Positions 37,501-45,318 of a stretch of 64,000 nucleotides of DNA are shown in pieces; position 1 is the first letter of the stretch, and every line of letters begins with the position of its first letter. Source of the stretch: Streptomyces neyagawaensis (GTDB lineage Bacteria > Actinomycetota > Actinomycetes > Streptomycetales > Streptomycetaceae); the NCBI RefSeq assembly GCF_023516595.1, contig NZ_JAMGBG010000034.1, positions 1-64,000 on the forward strand. Reading direction: 5' to 3'. Below the pieces are notes generated by a model. The model was given only the letters and a program-made list of their open reading frames with translations. It had not been told where the DNA came from and ran no database searches. The position numbers were made by a program, and so were the translations under genes.

Positions 37501-38526
37501 GCCCTCGACCTGGACCAGCGGATCTACCGGGGCTTCCGCGAGATCTTCGGCGAGGATCACCCCCGTACGTTGTCCGCCGCCAACAACCTCGCCATCGACT
37601 ACCGGCTGGCCGGCGACAGCGAGGCCGCCCGGCAGCTCGACGAGGACACCGTCCGCCGCCGTACCGCGCTGCTCGGGCCGCTGCACCCGTACACCCTCAC
37701 CACCAAGGGCCATCACGCGCGTGACTTGCGGGAACTGGGCGACTACAAGAACTCGGTGGAGATCCTGCGCGAGGTCCGCGAGGGCTTCAAGCAGGTCATG
37801 AACCCGAATGTGCCCGAGGTGCTGCGGGTCGACAAGAGCCTCGCGGTCTCCCTGCGCAAGGACGGCCAGATCGCGGAGGCGCTGCGCATCTCCCAGGAGA
37901 CCTCGGAGACGTACGCCCTGTACCGCGACCGCTACGGCAGCAATCTCCCCGAGGCCTTGGCCTGCAGACTCAACCTCGCGGCGGACTACTTCGCCACGGA
38001 TGCCGGGAACGGCGCCGCGCGGGCGGTCGAACTGGTCAACGAGGTGCTGGAGGGCTACAAGACCTCCTTCGGCCCCGAGCACCCGTTCGTCATGTACTGC
38101 CTCAACAACCTGTCCATCTACCACCGGGCCCTGGGCGAGGTGGAGAAGGCCGCAGAGTTGAGCAAAGAGGCCCGTGACGCCTTGGCGGAGGACCTCGGGG
38201 AGGGCCACCCCGCGGTGCTCTGCGCGGGGGTCAATCTCGCCAACGCCTATGGGGAGATGGGCATGTACGACCGTGCCGAGCACTGGGAGCGGTTGGCCGT
38301 CGAGGGGCTGCGCCGCCGCTTCGGCCCCACCCATCCCGACGTGCTGGTGAGCATCGGCAATCTGTCGATCACTCTGCGGGACATGCAGCGCCAGGAGGAA
38401 GCCGAACGGCTCCAGCAGCAGACGGAGTCGAGGGCGTCCGTGTTGCTGGGCGACGCCCATCCCGTCACCGAGTCCATCCGCGTATGGCGCCGGGTGGGCA
38501 GGGACCTGGAGCCGCAGCAGACCTGA
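34549..38526 (+). CDS. fxsT: FxSxx-COOH system MinD-like/TIR/NB-ARC/TPR protein
   Basis: 1325 residues in four parts. Residues 1-300: a MinD/ParA-like P-loop ATPase with deviant Walker A YKGGTGRT and VLAVDWDLEAPGLHKF. About 337-455: a TIR-like fold (LTLYYVSEDRMWVDWLESVL, VLAVLSPSFVDSRRARVAWE). About 490-830: an NB-ARC/STAND NTPase (WFTGRSTILDKL, Walker A GLGGVGKTQLA near 525, LLIFDNVED, GDLPLAIEVAAAWLEA). About 925-1320: tandem tetratricopeptide repeats (ALDLDEKTLADQRELLGDDH pattern). This is the architecture of a sensor-switch protein: TPRs perceive a ligand, the NTPase oligomerises, the TIR acts. Start ATG 34549 follows CGGAGGGC; ATG 34555 is possible. 96 bp after fxsC, so probably cotranscribed. 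Confidence 0.92.
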   Translation: MSMTKSRNGTVITFYSYKGGTGRTMALANVAWILAANGHRVLAVDWDLEAPGLHKFFHPFLDAQLLRGTPGLINLIDDYRREALRNLPDRASDWHRHYARVRPHALSLDWAFPEGGSLDFLSAGKRHRDYPIVGNMDWDRFYASYGGGQFFDAMRDDMQRFYDYTLIDSRTGLSDLADICTVQMPNTLVVCYTLSEQSIEGAAAVAQDIKELHGEKGIRILPVAMRIDLGEKDKLDAGRARARERFSGLPSGLNTDQMADYWATTEILYQPYYAYEEILAAFGDPPKSANSMLSACERLTSVITEERVTKLPPISEAKRAQYKAAYTRQRPVPLSQLTLYYVSEDRMWVDWLESVLRGAGFEVVPKNVQTMPTAEIGAEAMPGGAHRVLAVLSPSFVDSRRARVAWEAAVHSGGSEKRQQPLSIRVDDVQISLPFAGRSVIDLKGLNETQAYSALLNGLDRPEAVSTVSPSSRGLRFPSVGRRVSNVPARYRWFTGRSTILDKLREQLTTNRPGQRVPQVLHGLGGVGKTQLAREYAHRFMADYDVVWWVDAEQPELVLPKLAALAQPLGLGVGEDVKEAAEAVIQALRSGEPFNRWLLIFDNVEDLDKVLKRFPDYTAPVPDHVYGHLLATTRTRPTLPKVQPLEVEVFTREESVEHLCRRVPGLSEEDGGLVADAVGDLPLAIEVAAAWLEATATPVEEYIEQLREQSTQVLSVKEAVEAVEYPRSVGATWNISINRLRDESPAAARLLELCAFFSAEPISMGLIGSDAMIKALLPYDRDLRARYMLGRVTQALNRFALAKVDSTDNSIQVHRLVQAAVRDGMDEVKFDDTIHEVHRILAAARPPEEALDDPAQWPGFEVIWPHLTPSNIRNCSEEDPRQLMVYRVRYLWKRGDLHAARTLSSQLNEFWSGEFPDANDEQILNLRFELANVLRSQGQYQEALDLDEKTLADQRELLGDDHPSILITSGSFAADLRAVGRFKEALDLDQRIYRGFREIFGEDHPRTLSAANNLAIDYRLAGDSEAARQLDEDTVRRRTALLGPLHPYTLTTKGHHARDLRELGDYKNSVEILREVREGFKQVMNPNVPEVLRVDKSLAVSLRKDGQIAEALRISQETSETYALYRDRYGSNLPEALACRLNLAADYFATDAGNGAARAVELVNEVLEGYKTSFGPEHPFVMYCLNNLSIYHRALGEVEKAAELSKEARDALAEDLGEGHPAVLCAGVNLANAYGEMGMYDRAEHWERLAVEGLRRRFGPTHPDVLVSIGNLSITLRDMQRQEEAERLQQQTESRASVLLGDAHPVTESIRVWRRVGRDLEPQQT

Positions 38527-38541
38527 GCACCGGGGAGGTCC

Positions 38542-38574
38542 GGAGGTCGGTGGCTCCGCGGAGCGCCGACCTCC
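38542..38574 (+). terminator. Hairpin terminator of the fxs operon
   Basis: GGAGGTCGG and CCGACCTCC arms around a GC-rich inner palindrome (GCTCCGCGGAGC), 15 bp after the fxsT stop. Confidence 0.75.
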
Positions 38575-38584
38575 CCCACGGCCC

Positions 38585-39645
38585 AGGTGTATTGATCACG
38601 AGCGTTGTTAACGCTGGCCGGGCTTGATCATGGCGAAGGCCTCCGTGTGTGGTGGAGGTGTCGAATCTTCACCGCACGGAGGCCTTCAAGTCCCACCGTA
38701 AAGCCCGGCTGACCCTTCATGGCGGGTGACGGCTGGTCGAACGTGTCCGCACCGGGCGCCCTGTCGCCCATGTTGCCGCCGAGATGGGCATCTCCCGGGT
38801 CACCGCTGACAAGTGGATGCGTCGTCGCTGGCGGACCGAAGGCGAGCAAGGGCTGCACGACCGGTCCATCCGTCCCCGCACGACACCGCATCGCGCGGCG
38901 GGGGCGATCGGGGCCCGCACATGCCGTCTTCGACGGGACGGCGAGCTCGGCCCAGCTCGTATCGGTCCGGTCCTGGGACTTCCCGCCTCGACCGTGCACC
39001 GTGTCCTGGTCCGTCATGGTCTGAACCGCTTGTCGTTCCTGGACCGGCCCACCGGCCAGGTCATCCGCCGCTACGAACGCGACCGGCCCGGCGAACTCGT
39101 CCACGTGGACGTCAAGAAACTCGGCCGCATCCCCGACGGCGGCGGGCACAAGGTACTGGGCCGCCAGGCCGGCCGCGCCACACGCAACGGCATGGGCTTC
39201 GACTACATCCACTCCGCGGTCGCCGACCACAGCCGCCTCGCCTACAGCGAAGTCCACGCGAACGAGAAGGCCACCACCTGCGCGGCCTTCCTGCGCCGGG
39301 CCGCCGCCTTCTTCGCCGCCTCGGGCATCGACCGCATCGAGCGGGCACCGACCGACAACGCCTTGCCCTACCGCAAGAGCTTCGCCTGGCGGCAAGCCCT
39401 GGACGACCTCGGCGCGGCCGGCAAGCTCACCCGCGCCTACCGGCCACAGACCAACGGCAAGGTCGAACGCCTCAACCGCACCCTGCTCGACGAATGGGCC
39501 TACCTACGGCCCTACATCACCAACAGCGAACGCACGGCAGCACTGGCAGACTTCCTTCACACCTACAACCACCACCGCTGCCACACCGCACTGGGCGGCC
39601 GGCCACCCATCAGCCGCGTCAACAACCCCGCGGGGCAATACACCT
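38585..39645 (+). mobile_element. IS481-family insertion sequence (about 1.06 kb)
   Basis: Ends are imperfect inverted repeats of 29 bp (38585-38613 and 39617-39645) matching at 23 positions, with identical outermost AGGTGTATT. It encloses one transposase frame interrupted by a stop. No clear target duplication is visible. Inserted 10 bp beyond the fxsT terminator. The transposase stop overlaps the right end, as in other IS481 elements. Confidence 0.85.
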
Positions 39646-39647
39646 AG
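38658..39647 (+). pseudogene. IS481-family transposase with internal stop
   Basis: A GTG at 38658 after GTGGTGGAG opens a frame reading SNLHRTEAFKSHRKARLTLH, then GG and a TGA at 38727-38729, then RLVERVRTGRPVAHVAAEMG leading into the HTH. Without the stop this would be the usual intact N-terminus. From an internal ATG at 38784 translation could give 287 residues lacking part of the N-terminal HTH. The DDE catalytic core is present: GELVHVDVKKLG, RAPTDNALPYRKS, and GKVERLNRTLLDEWAYLRPY. It ends VNNPAGQYT. Probably an inactive copy. Confidence 0.8.
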
Positions 39648-39864
39648 GGCCTGCCGTCTGGATCATGCCGGCTTCGGGCTACGGCACCTTGATGCCTGCC
39701 GGTGAGCGGGGGCTTGGTGCGTGCAGCTGCAAGGCGGAGGAGGGCGTCAACGCGATGGGCCTCCGCGCAAGGTTGTTCGAGCGTGGGGGAGTTGGGGACC
39801 GACGACAGCGCGGCAGATGTGCGTGCCAAGCCCTGCGGCACAGGCGTGATCCGAACGACGGAAC
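39646..39864. other. Non-coding flank of the insertion sequence
   Basis: No gene supported. Short motifs such as GGCACCTTGATGCC and GCAGCTGCAAGGCGGAGG look like remnants of other mobile DNA, but I cannot assign them. Confidence 0.35.
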
Positions 39865-40728
39865 CTAGCTTACGGCCCAGCTCAGGACCCGGGTCAGGAC
39901 CCGCAGAGCGCCGAAGTGGGCGGCGCCCCGCTCGACCTCGACCTCCGCGTCCGGGATGTGCCGGCCGAGCCAGCGGGTGTGTTCGACGGGGGCGAAGATG
40001 TCGTCCTCACCGTGCCACAGCTTCACCGGCGTGTTGATCCGGCCCAGATCGAACCCCCACCCCGTACTGAACGCCATCACGTCGTCCACCCAGCCGTCGG
40101 GAGAACTGCGCAGGCCCTCCGCGAAGTTGCGGACCAGCATGTCCTGGATCCCGGCGTCCGCGACGATCCACCGGTCCGACTCGGGAAGCCCGCCGGCCAT
40201 CTCGGCGACGGACGCGGCCGGGTCGGCGAGGATCGACCGCGAACGGCGCCCGAGGGTCGCGGTCACCCGGCTGCGGCCGATGGCGGCGTTCACGTACTCA
40301 CGCACGTTCGACTCGGTCATGCCGTCGAACCAGTGCAGTCCGGGCGCGTCCCGCGGGGCGAGGCTCACCAGGGCCGCCGCCCGAGTCGTGCGGTCCGGCA
40401 GCAGCGCGGCGCAGGCCAGTGCGTGCGGGGCGCCGCCCGAGCGGCCGACCACGGCGAATCGGCCGATGCCGAGCGCGTCCGCGATGTGCCGGACATCGGC
40501 AGCGGCCGCGCTGACGGTGCGGCCCGGCAGCCGGTCCGAGTCGCCGTACCCGGGCCGGTCGAAGGTGATCAGCCGGACGCCCAGGTGGTACAGCACCCGT
40601 TCACGCGGAGCGGGCCCGAACCTGCTGCCCGGTGTGCCGTGCAGCAGGAATACCGGTCGGCCGGCGGGATGCCCGCCGTCGTTGATCGACAGGCGCCGAC
40701 CGTCCGAGGTACGCACCATGAGCTGCAT
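39865..40728 (-). CDS. Alpha/beta hydrolase
   Basis: 287 residues. Alpha/beta hydrolase fold with oxyanion-region HGTPGSRFG, strand-turn FDRPGYGDSDR, nucleophile elbow GRSGG (Ser), an acid candidate in WHGEDDIFAPVEHT, and a late His in RGAAHFGAL. These fit a catalytic triad. No signal peptide. ATG at 40728 is preferred over an upstream frame because AGGGGA lies seven bases ahead of it. Substrate unknown; similar proteins act as esterases, lactonases or C-C hydrolases. Confidence 0.85.
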   Translation of the reverse strand: MQLMVRTSDGRRLSINDGGHPAGRPVFLLHGTPGSRFGPAPRERVLYHLGVRLITFDRPGYGDSDRLPGRTVSAAAADVRHIADALGIGRFAVVGRSGGAPHALACAALLPDRTTRAAALVSLAPRDAPGLHWFDGMTESNVREYVNAAIGRSRVTATLGRRSRSILADPAASVAEMAGGLPESDRWIVADAGIQDMLVRNFAEGLRSSPDGWVDDVMAFSTGWGFDLGRINTPVKLWHGEDDIFAPVEHTRWLGRHIPDAEVEVERGAAHFGALRVLTRVLSWAVS

Positions 40729-41058
40729 TCGCCATCCCCTGTCGTCCCGTCCCGCCCGTGTGCCCCGCCAATCCCCGCCCCCGCCGGTCGTCAACCACCA
40801 CGGCGTGCAAGGTCTTCGGGCCGCGCCCGACGTCGGCGGTGGACATCTTCGAGGGAGCCCATGCCCGTGAACACCCCGCGAGGCGGACGCCCGGCGCGGA
40901 GTGGCGTGCGGCACGCGTGCGCCGCAGGGCAGGCAGGTGTCGTACGGCTGGGTGCGGTCGTCCTGGCCGACCGTGTCGTACGGAGTGGCACGGCCGGTCG
41001 GGGCGTGCCGGCGTACGGCTCGGCGTCGTCGTACGGCGTGGGAACGGGCACGGCGGGA
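40729..41058. other. Intergenic region, no gene seen
   Basis: Region upstream of the alpha/beta hydrolase gene. Frames through it on both strands are Arg/Pro-rich and lack ribosome sites. It continues into the 15-bp repeats at 41059 and then about 170 bp more without a gene. Confidence 0.4.
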
Positions 41059-41148
41059 TCACGTGCTGGTCTGTCACGTGCTGGTCTTCCACGTGCTCTT
41101 CGGTCACATGCTCTTTGATCACATGGTGTTCGGTCGCATGCTGTTCGG
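41059..41148. repeat. Six tandem 15-bp repeats
   Basis: Six units of the TCACGTGCTGGTCTG / TCACATGCTGTTCGG type follow without spacer, with a partial seventh. The period is a multiple of three, so frames remain open on both strands, but no start signal supports a gene. Lower GC than its surroundings. Confidence 0.8.
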
Positions 41149-41318
41149 TCACGCGCGCCGTCGGCGCGGGTGTCTGCGCACGGGCCTCAGCTGCCGTGTC
41201 CGGTGACGTTCTGTCGGCCCGCGGCTGCGTCCCCCTCACCGGTGAACGCCCGTGCTGGTCGCCAACTCCCCCATCCAGCCAGTATGCAACCGGACGGCCA
41301 CCCGGCCCAGACCGCGCG

Positions 41319-41765
41319 CTACACCGCCACGAGCGGTGCGCCCTCTTGCCATTTGAGGATCTTGTCGAAGCTCACGACGGCGCCGCCGCAGCCCGGTTTG
41401 TTGCCGATGTGGACGTGGTCGGCGAGTTCGCGGATCAGGCAGAGGCCGCGGCCGTTCTCGTCGTCGGCGTGGGCCTGGCGGGGCGGCTGGCGGTGCGGGA
41501 AGCCGGGGCCCGAGTCGGCGACCTCGATACGGCACTTCTCGCCGTCGAGGTACGCGGTGACCCGGTATGCCTCGGACGTGCTGCCCGACGGGACGGCGCC
41601 ACCGTGCTCCACGGCGTTGGCGCAGGCTTCGCTGAGGGCGACGGAGAGGTCGTACGAGATGTCCGGGTCGACGCCCGCCGTCTCCATCGTGCCGAGCAGC
41701 AGCCGCCGGGCGAGCGGCACGCTCGCAGCATCACGCCGCAAATGGAGTGACCACCAGATGCTCAT
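41319..41765 (-). CDS. Anti-sigma-regulator-like ATP-binding protein
   Basis: 148 residues, GHKL ATPase of the SpoIIAB/RsbW-like group: N-box ALSEACANAVEHGG, G1 VADSGPGFP, and ENGRGLCLIRELADHVHIG. A compact single-domain protein of the usual 140-150-residue length, without extensions. Probably a serine kinase or sigma-binding switch; no cognate antagonist or sigma gene is adjacent. ATG at 41765. Confidence 0.82.
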   Translation of the reverse strand: MSIWWSLHLRRDAASVPLARRLLLGTMETAGVDPDISYDLSVALSEACANAVEHGGAVPSGSTSEAYRVTAYLDGEKCRIEVADSGPGFPHRQPPRQAHADDENGRGLCLIRELADHVHIGNKPGCGGAVVSFDKILKWQEGAPLVAV

Positions 41766-42149
41766 GCTCCAGCCTCCCGGCCACGGCTCGACATACCGTT
41801 ACGTATTGCCACCGAGACGGGCGCGCAATCGCCCGGAACCGGTCCCGCCGCCCATACGGCGGATGCGTGCTCGTCACAATCGGTGTATGCGGACGAAACC
41901 CTTCCGAATCCCCCACCACTTCCACACCTCGGGCCCCAGGAAATGGGCCCGAGGGAGGTGGGGTGCCGGGACGCCGCGCCCCCGGGCCACCGTGACGCCG
42001 GGACGCCGTGCCGCCTGGGCGTCGGGCCCGAGGGCGCCGCTCCCTCCGGTGCCGTACCGCCGTCTGAACACCGGCTCCTCCCGCCCCGTACCTCACCGTG
42101 GGAACCCGGCGCTCCCCCGACCGGACCTCGATGGGATGATGACCCCGCC
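41766..42149. other. Divergent intergenic region
   Basis: Between the ATPase gene and the membrane protein gene. Very GC-rich with repeated GGGACGCCG motifs around 41965-42010. No gene supported; a frame running into the membrane protein gene is Pro-rich without a start signal. Confidence 0.4.
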
Positions 42150-42929
42150 ATGAAAGCCCGCACACGCACCGGAGGTGATCTCCGGGTTCTACGGGCCGCG
42201 GTGTTCGCCGCGGTCTGCGTCGTGCTGGCCGGCGCGGGCCACGCGCTCGCCTCGTGCGCGTCCATTCCGCTGTGGAGCCTCGGTGTCGGATTCGTCGGCG
42301 TCTTCGCCGTCGCCGCCGCCCTGGCCGGCGGGGAACGCTCGCTGCCGGGCATCGCGGCCCTGCTCGCCGTGGGCCAGACCGTGCTGCACACCCTCTTCGG
42401 GCTCGGCCAGCACGGCGTGGGGACCACGTCGAAGGCCACCGCCGCCATGGACGCGGCGCTCGTCGAACGCGCCGCACGACTCGTCTGCGGGGCCACCGCG
42501 GCGGCCATGAGCCCCGCCGAGGCCCGACGGATCCTCGTCGACGCGGGGCTCGGCGGTACGTACGCCACGCACCACCCCGCGGACGCCATGACGACCGCGC
42601 CGGACTCCTCGGCCGCCGTCCTGCCGTCCCTGCCCATGCTGCTCGGCCACGTCCTCGCGGCCGTCGCCGCCGGGTGGCTGCTCCGCCACGGCGACCTCGC
42701 GCTGCTGCGCCTCGCCCGGCTGTCGGCCCACGAGCCGCTCGTACGGTCGCTGCGGGGGGCGCTCGCGCTGGCGCGGGCTCTGCGGTCGGGGCTCCAGGGC
42801 GCGCCGGACGCCGTATCGCGCGCCCCTCGCCCCACGTCCGCGACGCCGCCGGCCCCGCGGACGACCGCGCTCCAGCACACGGTGATCCGACGCGGCCCTC
42901 CGACCGCCGCGCTCACCCTCGCCGCCTGA
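42150..42929 (+). CDS. Integral membrane protein
   Basis: 259 residues with about four membrane helices (LRAAVFAAVCVVLAGAGHAL, LWSLGVGFVGVFAVAAALAG, IAALLAVGQTVLHTLFGLG, LPMLLGHVLAAVAAGWLL) and a basic, Arg/Pro-rich C-terminal tail in the cytoplasm. It lies 287 bp ahead of the YcnI-like copper gene on the same strand and resembles the small membrane proteins paired with YcnI in actinobacteria, so a copper-related role is possible. His and Met residues in the helices (QTVLHTLF, PMLLGH) are potential metal ligands. ATG at 42150. Confidence 0.75.
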   Translation: MKARTRTGGDLRVLRAAVFAAVCVVLAGAGHALASCASIPLWSLGVGFVGVFAVAAALAGGERSLPGIAALLAVGQTVLHTLFGLGQHGVGTTSKATAAMDAALVERAARLVCGATAAAMSPAEARRILVDAGLGGTYATHHPADAMTTAPDSSAAVLPSLPMLLGHVLAAVAAGWLLRHGDLALLRLARLSAHEPLVRSLRGALALARALRSGLQGAPDAVSRAPRPTSATPPAPRTTALQHTVIRRGPPTAALTLAA

Positions 42930-43216
42930 CACGACGACGGCCACTCGTACTCACACTCCACGTACTGCCTGCACACGGCTCGGCAGCGCGGGCTTCACCG
43001 CCTCGCGTCGCCTCTCCGCGCATGCGCAGGAGGGAGTCGGGGACGTCGGCGTGCGGCGCACGCGCGCGTGCGGTCGCGGTTCTGTGGGTGCAGGTGTGGG
43101 TGCGGTACGAGCGTGGCTCGATCCGCGCTCCTCGCGCCTCCCCTCAACTGCTCATGACACGCGTTCCCCTTCCGTCCTTTCCTCTCCCACTCACTCACCG
43201 TGGAGTGTCACCAGTC

Positions 43217-43975
43217 ATGAAGGCTTCTCGTATCGCCGCCGTCGGCGCCCTTGCCGGTTCCGCCGTCCTCGTCCTGTCCGGTCCCGCGTTCGCGCACGTC
43301 AGCGTCGCGGCGGAGGGCACGGCGGCGAAGGGCGGGTACGCGACCGTCAACTTCAAGGTCCCGAACGAGCGCGACGACGCCTCCACCACCAAGGTCGAGG
43401 TGAACTTCCCGACCGACCACCCGCTCGCCTCGGCCCAGCCCGAGGCCGTCCCGGGCTGGAAGATCAAGGTCACCCGGGCCAAGCTCGACAAGCCGATCGA
43501 ACTGCACGGCGAGCAGATCGACGAGGCCGTGTCCAAGGTCACCTGGACCGCCACCGGCAAGGGCATCGAGCCGGGCTATTTCCAGAAGTTCCCGCTCTCC
43601 CTGGGCCAGCTCCCCGAGGACACCGACGAACTGGTCTTCAAGGCGCTGCAGACGTACTCCAACAAGGAGGTCGTCCGCTGGATCGAGGTCCCGCAAAAGG
43701 GGCAGGAGGAGCCCGAGCACCCGGCGCCGGTGCTCGCGCTGTCCGCCGCCTCCGGCGACCACCACGGCTCGTCCACCGCCGCCTCGGACGAGTCGGAGCA
43801 TGCGGAGGACGCGAAGAACGCGAAGGACGCCGAGGCCGCCTCGAAGGAGACCGCGGCCGAGCCCGCCGACAGCAGTGACACCACGGCCCGCGTGCTCGCC
43901 GTCGTCGGCATCGTCGTCGGCGCCGCGGGCGTGGCGTACGGCGTCCTCGCCGGCCGTCGGCGCACCGACGCCTGA
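43217..43975 (+). CDS. YcnI-family copper-binding protein
   Basis: 252 residues. Signal peptide (MKASRIAAVGALAGSAVLVL, then GPAFA) with cleavage before HVSVAAEG, so the mature protein starts with the His used by YcnI for copper binding. The DUF1775 domain runs to about 160 (VNFKVPNERDDASTTKVEVN, PGWKIKVTRAKLDKPI). A long acidic, Ser/Ala/Glu-rich stalk and a C-terminal membrane helix (VLAVVGIVVGAAGVAYGVLA) with a basic end anchor it. First gene of the copper run. ATG at 43217. Confidence 0.9.
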   Translation: MKASRIAAVGALAGSAVLVLSGPAFAHVSVAAEGTAAKGGYATVNFKVPNERDDASTTKVEVNFPTDHPLASAQPEAVPGWKIKVTRAKLDKPIELHGEQIDEAVSKVTWTATGKGIEPGYFQKFPLSLGQLPEDTDELVFKALQTYSNKEVVRWIEVPQKGQEEPEHPAPVLALSAASGDHHGSSTAASDESEHAEDAKNAKDAEAASKETAAEPADSSDTTARVLAVVGIVVGAAGVAYGVLAGRRRTDA

Positions 43976-44111
43976 CCCCCGGCCTCCCGGCTTCTCCCTT
44001 CCCTTCCCTCCCCTCCCCGGCGCGCACACGGTCGTCGTACGGCGTGTGTGTCCGCCGCAGCGGCGCCCGCCCGGTGCGCGCCGGGGATCGAACCACCTGG
44101 GACATTTCCAT

Positions 44112-44819
44112 ATGCACACGAATACGAAGATGACCAAGAACACGAAGGACGCCAGGAAGTCGAGGCAGACGTACGCGGTCGGTGCCCTGCTCGTCGCGGC
44201 CATCCTCGGCCTCTCCGCCTGCGGCAGCGAGGACGCGTCCACGACGTCCGTCGTCGAGGTCTCCGAGACCGGGGCGACCAAGGTGTCCACCGTTCTCGAC
44301 GAGCCGTTCGCCAAGCCGGACCTGGTGCTCACCGACACCGAGGGCAAACCGTACGACCTCCGCAAGGAGACCAAGGGCAAGCCGACGCTGATCTACTTCG
44401 GCTACACCAACTGCCCCGATGTGTGCCCGCTGACCATGAACAACATCGCGGTCGCGAAGAAGGAGGTCTCGAAGAAGCTGCCGAAGTCGGAGCTGGCGAA
44501 CCTCCGGATCGTCTTCGTCACCACCGACCCGGAGCGGGACACTCCGGCCGAGCTCGGCAAGTGGCTCAAGGGCATCGACCCCGAGATCGTCGGCCTGACG
44601 GGCGACTTCGACAAGATCCAGGCAGGCGCGCTCGAGCTCCACATCTCCATCGCCCCGCCGACCAAGGACGAGAACGGCAAGACCGTCTCGGAGCACGGCA
44701 CCCAGGTCATCGCGTTCTCGCCGAAGACCGACGCGGGCTATGTGCTGTACGACAAGAGCGCGACCGTGCAGGACTACGAGAAGGACCTGCCGAAGCTGCT
44801 GAAGGGCGCGAAGCCGTGA
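44112..44819 (+). CDS. sco: Sco family copper chaperone lipoprotein
   Basis: 235 residues. A basic N-terminus, hydrophobic segment (YAVGALLVAAILG) and lipobox LSAC mark a lipoprotein. The thioredoxin-like domain has the copper-binding CPDVC motif (in YFGYTNCPDVCPLTMNN) and a later His in LELHISIAPP or EHGTQVIAF. Sco proteins deliver copper to the CuA centre of cytochrome c oxidase. In Streptomyces lividans Sco, the ECuC chaperone and DtpA are encoded together and affect copper-dependent development. ATG 44112 gives a slightly long N-terminus; ATG 44130 is possible. Overlaps the next gene by GTGA. Confidence 0.92.
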   Translation: MHTNTKMTKNTKDARKSRQTYAVGALLVAAILGLSACGSEDASTTSVVEVSETGATKVSTVLDEPFAKPDLVLTDTEGKPYDLRKETKGKPTLIYFGYTNCPDVCPLTMNNIAVAKKEVSKKLPKSELANLRIVFVTTDPERDTPAELGKWLKGIDPEIVGLTGDFDKIQAGALELHISIAPPTKDENGKTVSEHGTQVIAFSPKTDAGYVLYDKSATVQDYEKDLPKLLKGAKP

Positions 44820-45304
44820 GGGTGCGTACGGCGGGAGTCGCTGTGGTCGTGGCCGGTGGGATCGTGGCCGGTGGGCTCGCGCTGACCGGGTGCGGCTCGT
44901 CGGACGCCTCCGGATCCTCTGGCTCCTCCGCGGCCGAGCTGTCCGTGAAGGCGGCGTACATGCCGCAGCCGGTCACCGACTCCATGGCGGCCGGATACCT
45001 CGTCATCGAGAACAAGGGCGGCGCGGCGGACGAGCTCACCTCCGTGACCAGCGATCTCGCTCAGGACGTCACCGTCCACGAGACGGCCGGGCAGGCGATG
45101 AAGCAGGTCTCGGCGCTGCAGGTCCCCGCCGGTGGTGAACTCGTCCTCCGGAGCGGCGGAAGTCACCTGATGTTCGAGAACCTGAAGCGCAAGCCGAAGG
45201 AAGGCGAGACGGTGTCCCTGCGCTTGAACTTCATCAAGTCCAAGGCCATCACGGTCGAGATGCCCGTGAAGTCGGCGACGTACCAGCCGACGACCGGTCA
45301 CTGA
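44816..45304 (+). CDS. ecuC: PCu(A)C copper chaperone lipoprotein (ECuC-like)
   Basis: 162 residues. Signal with lipobox LTGC (GGLALTGCGSS), then the PCuAC beta-barrel (AYLVIENKGG-type GYLVIENKGGAADELTSV, VHETAGQAMKQVSALQVPAG, GGSHLMFENLKRKPKEGETV). The copper ligands H(M)X10MX21HXM are seen as VHE, MKQV and SHLM. It hands Cu(I) to Sco or CuA. GTG 44816 overlaps the Sco stop (GTGA), indicating coupled translation; GTG 44822 is an alternative. Confidence 0.92.
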   Translation: MRVRTAGVAVVVAGGIVAGGLALTGCGSSDASGSSGSSAAELSVKAAYMPQPVTDSMAAGYLVIENKGGAADELTSVTSDLAQDVTVHETAGQAMKQVSALQVPAGGELVLRSGGSHLMFENLKRKPKEGETVSLRLNFIKSKAITVEMPVKSATYQPTTGH

Positions 45305-45318
45305 GGGAGGGAACCCCG

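Noticed and set aside
40901..41206. A repeat-containing protein gene on the plus strand
   Set aside because: No ribosome site, the repeats are open in several frames because of their 15-bp period, and the surrounding residues are compositional noise.
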